Of a DNA stretch of 64,000 nt, positions 32,458 through 39,504 are shown piece after piece. The translations under genes and the position numbers were made by a program. The stretch comes from Verrucomicrobiaceae bacterium. Lineage in GTDB: Bacteria; Verrucomicrobiota; Verrucomicrobiia; Verrucomicrobiales; Akkermansiaceae. Numbering within the stretch: position 1 is the first letter of the stretch; each line of letters begins with the position of its first letter. The DNA is taken from contig JAIXOR010000024.1 in the NCBI GenBank assembly GCA_027486655.1, positions 46,050-110,049 on the forward strand, in the 5' to 3' direction. The notes below the pieces were generated by a model that ran no database searches, was not told the origin of the DNA, and saw only the letters and a list, made by a program, of their open reading frames with translations.

Positions 32458-34707
32458 TCAAAACTCGTCAAAGGTGATCTGCGAATCCGCGATGCCGATT
32501 TCACTCAGCATCTTCTGGCAGGCCCTCATCATCTGCGGCGGGCCGCAGAGGTAGAATTCGAGGGCCTTGGGATGCGGGTGGTTTTTCAGATAGTGCTCGA
32601 ACACCACCTCGTGGATGAAACCAGTGGGACCGGTCCAGTCGTCGGTATCGAGCGGCGAGGAAAGGGCAGGATGGAAGGTGAAGTTCGGGTAGCGTTGCGC
32701 GGTCGACTCGAAGTGATCCTGATAGAACAACTCCTGCCGCGAGCGGGCACCGTACCAGAAGGACAACTTGCGCGAGGTCTTCTGCGTTTCGAACAGATGG
32801 GTGAGGTGCGAGCGCAGCGGGGCCATGCCGGAGCCTCCGCCGATGTAGATCATTTCCTTCTGGGTCGGGCGGATGTGGAAATCGCCGAAAGGGCCGACCG
32901 CGGTGACCGTGTCGCCGGGGCGCAGGCGGAACATCCAGGCCGAGCCGACGCCGGGCGGGCAATCCTGGCCGGGCGGGGGCGTTGCGATGCGGACGTTCAG
33001 GCGCAGCAGCGCCTCCGAGCCGGGATCGGAGGCGAGCGAGTAGTTGTTGAGCTTGCCGCCATCGGGGTTGCGGGCGACGAGCTCGTTCACATGCTGGGCG
33101 CGCCAGACCGAGGCGTAGGGCTCGGGGATGTCGAGGTCGCTGAACTGGATCTCGTCATAGGCGGGGATTTCGAACTGGAGGTAGTCGCCGGGTTGGAAGG
33201 CGACCTTCGATTCGGGCTCCAGCACGATCTCGCGAATGAACGTGGCCACGCTGCGGACCTCGAGCACTTTCAGGCGGAGCGTTTCCTGAGGTCGGGCACC
33301 CGCGCCGCCGGGCTTGGTGACGCAAAGGAATAAGCGGCCGTTGCGCGACTCGACCTGATAGGTGGCGAGGCCGCGGCAGATCGGCGCGCGGGCGGGCGAG
33401 CCGTCTGTTAGGTTGAAGCGGCCGTTGTGTTTCGGGCACTCGATGGTGCCGGCGATGACCAGGCCGTCGGCGAGGTGGTTGTTGCCGTGGGTGCAGATAC
33501 CGTCGGTGGCGTAGAGCTTGCCGTCGTGATCGCGAATCACCGCGAAGGTCTTGCGGCCGTGGTCGAAGCGGATCACGTCGCCGAGCGGCAGGTCGCTTTC
33601 GGCACCGACTTCGACCCAGCCGGCGGCGTCGGGCTTGGCTTCGGACACGTGGCGGCCGTCGGATGATTTCTCCTGCGGCGGCGGCAGCGGGCGTTTCACG
33701 TGATAGCCGGGATCGTCAAGCTGGCGGATGACTGCGGGGAGAAGTTCTTTCCATGCGGAAAGGATGGAGCCGTAGGGCGGCGGGCAGTCGTGGCGGATCG
33801 TTTCGTGCAGCCTCGGCAGCGCGTGGTAGGGCACCAGCGGGAACATGTGGTGCTCCACGTGGTAGTTCATGTTCCAGTAGATGAAGCGGCTGATCGGGTT
33901 CATGTAGACCGTCCGGCAGTTGAGGCGGTGGTCGAGCACGTTCTCCGCAAGGCCGGCATGCTGGGTTGTGTTGTGCACGATCATCAGCCAGGTGCCGAAG
34001 AAGTTCGGCAGGGTGAAAAGGAAGATGGGAACCCAGCTTTGGAGCGCGACGGCGGACGCGAGGACCGCGAGGTGGAGGGCGAGGCAGATGCGGGCGTTTC
34101 GATAGACCTTCGGGAACTCGCTCTCCGGGATGTAGGTTTTTTCCGCATCGGTCATCCGGCCGGATGCATGGCGGATGAGGCTGGGGAAATAGCCGAGATA
34201 GCCGCCGATGTTGAAGACGCTGAGGGCGAGCCCCTTCAAATCCGGCGGGCGCGGGATCTGGATCTCGGGATCCCGGCCGACGATGATGGTGTCGCTGTGG
34301 TGGCGGTTGTGGCTCCATCGCCAGACGACCGATTCGCGCATGACCATGAAGGAGGCGACTTCGTAGAGCAGCGAGTTCATCCAATCGGTCTTGAACGCCG
34401 TGCCGTGGCCGCACTCGTGCCAGCGGGAGTCCGAGCTGGTGCCGTAGAAGACGGCGTAGATCAGGTAGGGCACGATCGCCCACCACGTGCCCCAGAAATG
34501 CACGGTGGCCCAGCCGGTGGCGGCGAGGATGCCGAAGAGCAGCAGCGTGTCTCGGATCGCCGGGCCGTCGCGGCGCTGGAGCAGGCCGCGCATCTTCTCT
34601 TTCGGCACGGGCGTGGTGTACCAATCGGCCTCAGCCAGCCCGCGCTCGATGGCGAGGGTGGCGTTGGCGCCAGTGAGGCTGTAGTCGGGGACCTGGGCTT
34701 GGCTCAT
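32458..34707 (-). CDS. Fusion oxygenase: membrane di-iron desaturase/hydroxylase, Rieske, NqrF-like NADH reductase
   Basis: This encodes 749 residues with three joined parts. Residues of about 50-325 are a membrane fatty-acid-desaturase-type domain with hydrophobic segments and the histidine boxes HECGH (97-101), HNRHH (133-137), HNTTQH (245-250) and HVEHH (283-287). Residues of about 362-465 are a Rieske [2Fe-2S] domain (C405-T-H407 and C424-P-K-H427). Residues of about 478-749 closely resemble the FAD/NADH part of NqrF (FQPGDYLQFEIPAYDEIQFS, LNVRIATPPP, GGGSGMAPLRSH, CGPPQMM). Electrons could pass from NADH through FAD and Rieske to a di-iron centre that activates O2, making the protein self-sufficient. 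The Arg of the FAD-binding RxYS motif is replaced (LNNYSLAS). It starts 15 nt after the TIM-barrel gene. The substrate is unknown: a lipid, or oxidation/demethylation of a sugar, are options. Confidence 0.92.
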   Translation of the reverse strand: MSQAQVPDYSLTGANATLAIERGLAEADWYTTPVPKEKMRGLLQRRDGPAIRDTLLLFGILAATGWATVHFWGTWWAIVPYLIYAVFYGTSSDSRWHECGHGTAFKTDWMNSLLYEVASFMVMRESVVWRWSHNRHHSDTIIVGRDPEIQIPRPPDLKGLALSVFNIGGYLGYFPSLIRHASGRMTDAEKTYIPESEFPKVYRNARICLALHLAVLASAVALQSWVPIFLFTLPNFFGTWLMIVHNTTQHAGLAENVLDHRLNCRTVYMNPISRFIYWNMNYHVEHHMFPLVPYHALPRLHETIRHDCPPPYGSILSAWKELLPAVIRQLDDPGYHVKRPLPPPQEKSSDGRHVSEAKPDAAGWVEVGAESDLPLGDVIRFDHGRKTFAVIRDHDGKLYATDGICTHGNNHLADGLVIAGTIECPKHNGRFNLTDGSPARAPICRGLATYQVESRNGRLFLCVTKPGGAGARPQETLRLKVLEVRSVATFIREIVLEPESKVAFQPGDYLQFEIPAYDEIQFSDLDIPEPYASVWRAQHVNELVARNPDGGKLNNYSLASDPGSEALLRLNVRIATPPPGQDCPPGVGSAWMFRLRPGDTVTAVGPFGDFHIRPTQKEMIYIGGGSGMAPLRSHLTHLFETQKTSRKLSFWYGARSRQELFYQDHFESTAQRYPNFTFHPALSSPLDTDDWTGPTGFIHEVVFEHYLKNHPHPKALEFYLCGPPQMMRACQKMLSEIGIADSQITFDEF

Positions 34708-34722
34708 GGTGAAGGTTTTTGG

Positions 34723-35532
34723 TTAGAGAAACGTTTCGCGCAGGTGGCGGTGCATCCAGCTGTTGTATTCCCAGGCGTCGCCCACCGGCTGCGGCGATGC
34801 GCCGGCCAGCGGCATGTAGGGTTCCGGGCCGAATTCCGGAGTGATGGTGAACCACTCGCGGCCTTCGGCGCGGCGGAGATCGAGGATGTGTTTCCACCAG
34901 CCGGTGAAGCGTTCGAGCCAGACCTCGTGGGCGGGATTGCGAGGATCGCTGACCTGCGGGCCTTCGTCGAAGCCGACCCGCGCGTGGAGGTGGCCTGCGG
35001 CCTGCATCGCGGCGGCGAGGGCCTCGGGTTGATCGGACAGATCGCTTTCGTGCACGCAGACCCAGTGGGAGAAATCCGCTGTTAGACGGAGCTGGGGGAT
35101 TTCCCGCAGGAAGGCCAGCGCGGCGGGCGCGGAGAAAAGGGCGCGGCCGCGGTGGGTTTCGTGCAGCAGCGGCACGCCGTGCTCGGCGACCAAGCGTTCG
35201 CCGGTCTCGAAGATCCGCAGCGAGTCGGCGAAGGAGAAGTGGTCCTTGCCGGTGTGGGAGTTGATGAAGAGCGGCTGGAGCTCGGCCGCGCGGCGATAGC
35301 GTTGTTCGAGCGAGCGCAGGTGCTCGTCGGCGTTCGCGCCTTCGGTGGCGATGTGGGAGACGATTTTCAAGCCGGCAGCCTCGTGCAGGTCGCGGATCTC
35401 GGTCGTGCTTTCGGGGCGGGCGGGCAGGTAGATTTCGGTGCCGTCATAGCCGCTCCCGGCGCAGAGTTGGACGAAATCAGCGACCGAAAGTTCGGAGCGC
35501 TCCCAGTTGGCCTTGGTGAAAAGTATGTGCAT
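34723..35532 (-). CDS. Xylose-isomerase-like TIM barrel (sugar phosphate isomerase/epimerase family)
   Basis: This encodes 269 residues, no signal peptide, cytoplasmic. The sequence starts MHILFTKANWERSELSVADF and shows the AP-endonuclease-2/xylose-isomerase-like fold: GYDGTEIYLPAR, LFINSHTGKDHFSF, GVPLLHETHRGRALFS, LTADFSHWVCVHESDL, HARVGFDEGPQVSDP and ITPEFGPEPYMP, which provide Glu/Asp/His metal ligands. It lies 15 nt upstream of the oxygenase gene and between the two AraC genes. This suggests that it acts on a sugar or sugar derivative in the same pathway. It could be an isomerase, an epimerase or a lyase; the sequence does not decide. Confidence 0.9.
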   Translation of the reverse strand: MHILFTKANWERSELSVADFVQLCAGSGYDGTEIYLPARPESTTEIRDLHEAAGLKIVSHIATEGANADEHLRSLEQRYRRAAELQPLFINSHTGKDHFSFADSLRIFETGERLVAEHGVPLLHETHRGRALFSAPAALAFLREIPQLRLTADFSHWVCVHESDLSDQPEALAAAMQAAGHLHARVGFDEGPQVSDPRNPAHEVWLERFTGWWKHILDLRRAEGREWFTITPEFGPEPYMPLAGASPQPVGDAWEYNSWMHRHLRETFL

Positions 35533-35570
35533 GGATCTGAATCCCCCACCCTATCCGGATCCTCTCAGTT

Positions 35571-35603
35571 GGGAATGGACGCTTTGGATTCTTGCATGTA
35601 TTT
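35571..35603. promoter_or_regulatory. Candidate operator between the TIM-barrel gene and the second AraC-family gene
   Basis: TTGCATGTATTT at 35592-35603 fits the consensus TTGCATGNAYTT defined by the pair at 10661-10693. Exactly 21 bp upstream (35571-35582) a degraded copy keeps the core ATGGAC. It lies in the 78-nt divergent gap, close to the regulator start, as expected for autoregulation. Inferred. Confidence 0.35.
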
Positions 35604-35610
35604 TCCGGTC

Positions 35611-36435
35611 ATGCCGAAGGACAAGCCTCCCGCCGGGATCATTCCCCTTTCCGGTCCTCCGAACCCGATTGGAAACGCGGAATTCGGCGGACATCTGAGC
35701 GGCACGACAGGCACCGGACTGTCGCAATTCCGGGTTTATGGCATGTATGCCTTGGTTCTGTTGCTTGGAGGCGGAGGCCGTTACCGTGACCGCCGCGGAA
35801 TCGATCGACGGCTTTCCCCGGGAGACCTCGTGGTCGTCTTTCCCGAACACCCCCATCAATACGGACCTGAGTCCGGTGACCACTGGGACGAGGTGTTCAT
35901 CGCGTTCAAGGGAGCCGCCTTCGAAGGTTGGCGCTCCCACGGACTCGACCCATCGCACCCGGTCTGGCGGGTCGATTCCCTGCCGACGATGAAGCGTCGT
36001 TTTTTCAAAATCCTTCGCATGGCGACCACCTCACTTGAGGATTCCACCGCCGCAGCCAGTGCCATCCACAGCCTGATTGCGGACTTGCTTGCACAGCGTC
36101 CGCTGGCTCGCGAGGATTGGCTGGAAAAATCCAAACAACTGCTCGGCGGAGGGAGCGATTCGCCCACGCCTCAGGAGATCGCAGGAATGTTTGGAATGAG
36201 CCATGATCACTTCCGCAAGACCTTCAAAGCGGCAACCGGTGAATCACCCTCATCCTTCCGGCGCCGACGTCGGCTTGCGCAAGCGGCCTTGATGCTCAAG
36301 AGATCCGATCTCAAGCTGGACATGATCGCGGAATCGCTGGGATTCTGTGATGGATTCCACCTCTCAAAGGCATTCAAGGCCGAGTATGGGAAATCCCCCG
36401 CCGGATTCCGTAGCGATCACGGTGCGTCACTCTGA
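35611..36435 (+). CDS. AraC-family transcriptional regulator
   Basis: This encodes 274 residues from the ATG at 35611 (MPKDKPPAGIIPL); in-frame ATGs at 35596 and 35575 are alternatives. The N-terminus is a cupin-type arabinose-binding-like domain (GRYRDRRGIDRRLSPGDLVV, FPEHPHQYGPESGDHWDEVF). The C-terminus has two helix-turn-helix motifs (TPQEIAGMFGMSHDHFRKTF; LDMIAESLGFCDGFHLSKAF). Its last 19 bp overlap the 3' end of the convergent GH78 gene. It probably controls the oxygenase unit and/or a glycosidase cluster. It differs clearly from the other AraC gene, so the two may sense different ligands. Confidence 0.92.
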   Translation: MPKDKPPAGIIPLSGPPNPIGNAEFGGHLSGTTGTGLSQFRVYGMYALVLLLGGGGRYRDRRGIDRRLSPGDLVVVFPEHPHQYGPESGDHWDEVFIAFKGAAFEGWRSHGLDPSHPVWRVDSLPTMKRRFFKILRMATTSLEDSTAAASAIHSLIADLLAQRPLAREDWLEKSKQLLGGGSDSPTPQEIAGMFGMSHDHFRKTFKAATGESPSSFRRRRRLAQAALMLKRSDLKLDMIAESLGFCDGFHLSKAFKAEYGKSPAGFRSDHGASL

Positions 36436-39400
36436 CCGAGTGCCTCCGAATCGGAAACCGGAACAAAGGCCACGGCATCAGCCACCACATGCTCGTTTGC
36501 CTGGTTGCTGAGCACCACGTGGCCCGCGGTGCCTGCTTCAAATTCGTATTCACCCAACAGAATCCACCTCCCACCATTCTGCTCTTGATCGACGAGGACG
36601 GTTTCCCGGCCTTGTCGATGGTGGATGACATAGGGAGCGTTGGTGGCTCGGTTCTTGTGGGACGTCCAGCGGGCGAAGATCTTGTAGCGTCCGCCGTTCG
36701 GCAGATTGGGTCGGAAGGTAGCGGTGGCGGAGCCATCGCCTGGCACCGCGTATTCGAAACTGAGTTCGCAGCGCTCGTCCACCTCGTTGATGGAGTTGTT
36801 CGCCCAGTTTCCCGTGAGTGTCACGGCGGGCTTGTCGTTGTCACAGATAACGGTCAGAGGAGGCAGCCCGACGGGGGTGCCAGTGGCGATGAAGGTGAAT
36901 CTCCCGGAGCCGGCGGTGAAGCGGAGGTGACGGGAATCCGCCCCCTGAAAGGTGACACCGGCTCGATTGCTGGAAGACACGCCATTGCTATAAAGCGTGG
37001 CACCGCTTTCCTTGATGGTGACATCCGTCATGCCGTCGAGCGGCAGGTGGACACACGCGGTGGTGTTGGCGGGAATGGTGCAGTTCAGCTGGAATTCACC
37101 GGAAGAAACACGCTTCCACTGACTGGTGATGTCACCCCGGATGGTTGGCACCGTTGCCTGCGCGTAAGTCAGCCCGCGGGTCTCCGGTTTGATGTCGAAG
37201 CTCGAGAAGGCGGGACCGGTGGGCGCGATCCCTGCGATGTAACGTGGGAACATTTCCGCCGGGTAGGCGGTCCACGCGTGGTTGGTTTCGTTGTCCGGGC
37301 TTGGGCGTCCGAAGGACTCCCAAATGGTCCGATTTCCCGACAGCATGTATTGGTAGCGGATCAAGTCGGAGACGATGAGATCGCCGAGACCACCGGCTTG
37401 ATAAGCGCCCGAGTAGTAAGTATAGCCGCCGTAACCCCCGATGTGGGCGGGTTGTTTGCGGAGCCAGGAGGTGACCTGGGCATGGGATTCCGCGGGGACC
37501 AGTCCGAAGCGCAGTGCGTAGGCTGTGCCGAGGGCGATGTGTTGGTTGCCCCCGGCCTTGGTGAGATAGCTGGTGCCGTCGAAGAGATGGGTGTTGATGG
37601 CCGTCTTGAGGCTGGCGGCGCGATTCTGATAGAGACCGGCTTCGGTGGCGTGGCCAAGGAGGGTGGCGATCTCATGCGCGACGCGGAGGTTGCCGAAGTA
37701 GAAGGCATTGAGCGCGATGTTCCGGCCGTCGTTCTCCATGATGCCGCCGGCGTAGTCGGCGATGCGCCAGCCGGGTGCGTCGAGCAGGCCGTCTGGCTGG
37801 GTATTGGACTCGGCCCAGGTCATCCATTTCACGAGGTGCGGCCACAGGTCGGAGAGAAGCCTAGTGTCGCCGGTGAAGAGGTATTGCTTCCAGAGCATCA
37901 GCGGCCAGTGCATGGACCACTCGGGGATTTCGTAGATCGGCGTGGGGCTGCAAGCCCAGAAGCGCCCGTCGGGCATCTGCTCGCCGGCGTAGTCGCGCAG
38001 CACCTTGTCGAGAATGAGAGTGTGGCGGTGGTTGTAGAGCAGGCCGATGCCGATGTTGTGAGAGTCCGCGCTCCACGGGGATTGCTCGCGGTTGGCATCG
38101 ACGCTGAGGATGCCCTGCTGGACGTTCTGGCGGGCGGAGCGCTCGGACATTTCGAAGATGTCGTTGAGAAACGGGCTGGAGCATTCGAACGATCCCGCGA
38201 CATCGGCCTTCGTGTGGGCGGTGATGGCGCGGAAGTCGTCCGCAGTCGGCGTGCCTGTGATGCCGGAGAGGCGCAGGGATTTGAAGGAGGTGTGGCGGCC
38301 GAAGTTGGCGCGCCAGGTCTCGGTGCCGCCTTTGCAGATGTACTCGTCCCATCCCGCGCTGCCGGAGCCATCGGTCATTTGATAGTATTCAATGCGCACG
38401 ACAGATCCGGGGACTTGGTCGCGCAAGGTGATCTGCGGCCAACCGGAGATGCATTTTCCGAAATCGGCGATCCAGTTTCCTCCGGACTGTGCGAAGGAAA
38501 CGGGCGCGAGTTCCTCCGCTTCGACCTGATCGGCCACACGTTGCGCGAAGAGTTGGTAATTGGAGCGATCAACCTCCGTGGCATTCCCCCACGACGAGTC
38601 GTCGAATCCGGCCGTGGTCCAGCGAGGATCATCCAATCGCGCGTCGTAGCGGATGGCGGCGCGGTTGCGGACACCACCATACAAGCCGAAATAGGTCGGA
38701 GAAGACTCGATGAAAGGCGTGGCGGCGAGGGTTTTCCAAGTGCTGTCGGAACTGATCGTAACCGTGGTGCCATCATCGAATAAAATGCGACATTCGAGCA
38801 GGAAAGCGGGCGATGCGTTGGTGCCCGAATCGTTCCAGACACCGTGCCAGTGAGCATCTGCGGCAAACGCGTTGGCACCCTGGGCCAGCAGCGTGGTCAC
38901 GTCGTAGCCGACGTATTGGCCGTAGGTCGTCGGGTTCGAGCGGGCCGGGCCGAAACCCAGGCGGGTCCCGTTGAGGTGAAGTATGAAATCGTTGTGGGCG
39001 GAGGCAAAGACCTTGGCCAGCCGCACCCGTTTGCTGAGCATGAATCCCTTTCGGAAGCGGGCGAAGTTATTCTCGTTGGCCGTGCCGTCCCAGATGAAGG
39101 ATGCGGTCCAGTCGGTCTTGGACAAGCCGGTGTCGAAGCTTGATTGGCTGCTGAAGGGACTTTCGTTGCCGTCCTTGTCCCAGAGTTTCACCCTCCACAA
39201 GTATCGAGTGGCGGGTCCCAGGGCCGGACCAGCATAGGGGACCGACGAAGACGCGGAGGAGCGGATTTTCCCGCTATCCCAGACGACCGAGGAGCCGGAG
39301 GAAACCACCACCTGCCAGGCACTCTGCACCTCGCCCCGGTCGGGGTCGTTCATCACCCAAGAAAAAGCGGGCGGTGCCACATCGACAGCCTGTGGGTCGA

Positions 39401-39491
39401 CAATGCCATTGGTGAGCAAACCGGTCGGAGCGCCCGGCGGCACGGCACGGGCGGAAGCGGTGACGAACAGAATGAGAAGCACAACCCGCAT
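36417..39491 (-). CDS. GH78-like alpha-L-rhamnosidase with golvesin-type C-terminal domain
   Basis: This encodes 1024 residues from the ATG at 39491, which starts the signal peptide MRVVLLILFVTASARAV. A fibronectin-like N-domain (AFSWVMNDPDRGEVQSAWQV) and two sandwiches (AHNDFILHLNGTRLGFGPAR) precede an (alpha/alpha)6 barrel at about 450-800. VDANREQSPWSADS replaces the usual DCPQR-type motif but keeps the general-acid Glu, and TIWESF supplies a candidate base. The last 130 residues (NRATNAPYVIHHRQG, EYEFEAGTAGHVVLSNQANE, VVADAVAFVP) match a golvesin C-terminal-like beta domain. It lies 13 nt after the 1751-aa gene and is the last gene of cluster 2. Extracellular release of L-rhamnose is likely. 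Confidence 0.92.
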   Translation of the reverse strand: MRVVLLILFVTASARAVPPGAPTGLLTNGIVDPQAVDVAPPAFSWVMNDPDRGEVQSAWQVVVSSGSSVVWDSGKIRSSASSSVPYAGPALGPATRYLWRVKLWDKDGNESPFSSQSSFDTGLSKTDWTASFIWDGTANENNFARFRKGFMLSKRVRLAKVFASAHNDFILHLNGTRLGFGPARSNPTTYGQYVGYDVTTLLAQGANAFAADAHWHGVWNDSGTNASPAFLLECRILFDDGTTVTISSDSTWKTLAATPFIESSPTYFGLYGGVRNRAAIRYDARLDDPRWTTAGFDDSSWGNATEVDRSNYQLFAQRVADQVEAEELAPVSFAQSGGNWIADFGKCISGWPQITLRDQVPGSVVRIEYYQMTDGSGSAGWDEYICKGGTETWRANFGRHTSFKSLRLSGITGTPTADDFRAITAHTKADVAGSFECSSPFLNDIFEMSERSARQNVQQGILSVDANREQSPWSADSHNIGIGLLYNHRHTLILDKVLRDYAGEQMPDGRFWACSPTPIYEIPEWSMHWPLMLWKQYLFTGDTRLLSDLWPHLVKWMTWAESNTQPDGLLDAPGWRIADYAGGIMENDGRNIALNAFYFGNLRVAHEIATLLGHATEAGLYQNRAASLKTAINTHLFDGTSYLTKAGGNQHIALGTAYALRFGLVPAESHAQVTSWLRKQPAHIGGYGGYTYYSGAYQAGGLGDLIVSDLIRYQYMLSGNRTIWESFGRPSPDNETNHAWTAYPAEMFPRYIAGIAPTGPAFSSFDIKPETRGLTYAQATVPTIRGDITSQWKRVSSGEFQLNCTIPANTTACVHLPLDGMTDVTIKESGATLYSNGVSSSNRAGVTFQGADSRHLRFTAGSGRFTFIATGTPVGLPPLTVICDNDKPAVTLTGNWANNSINEVDERCELSFEYAVPGDGSATATFRPNLPNGGRYKIFARWTSHKNRATNAPYVIHHRQGRETVLVDQEQNGGRWILLGEYEFEAGTAGHVVLSNQANEHVVADAVAFVPVSDSEALGQSDAP

Positions 39492-39504
39492 GGATGCAAG
39501 AAGG

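Noticed and set aside
36489..38783. Plus-strand open frame of 764 residues opposite the GH78 gene
   Set aside because: The minus strand here has clear GH78 domains; the plus frame has no recognisable motif and starts just after the AraC gene by chance.
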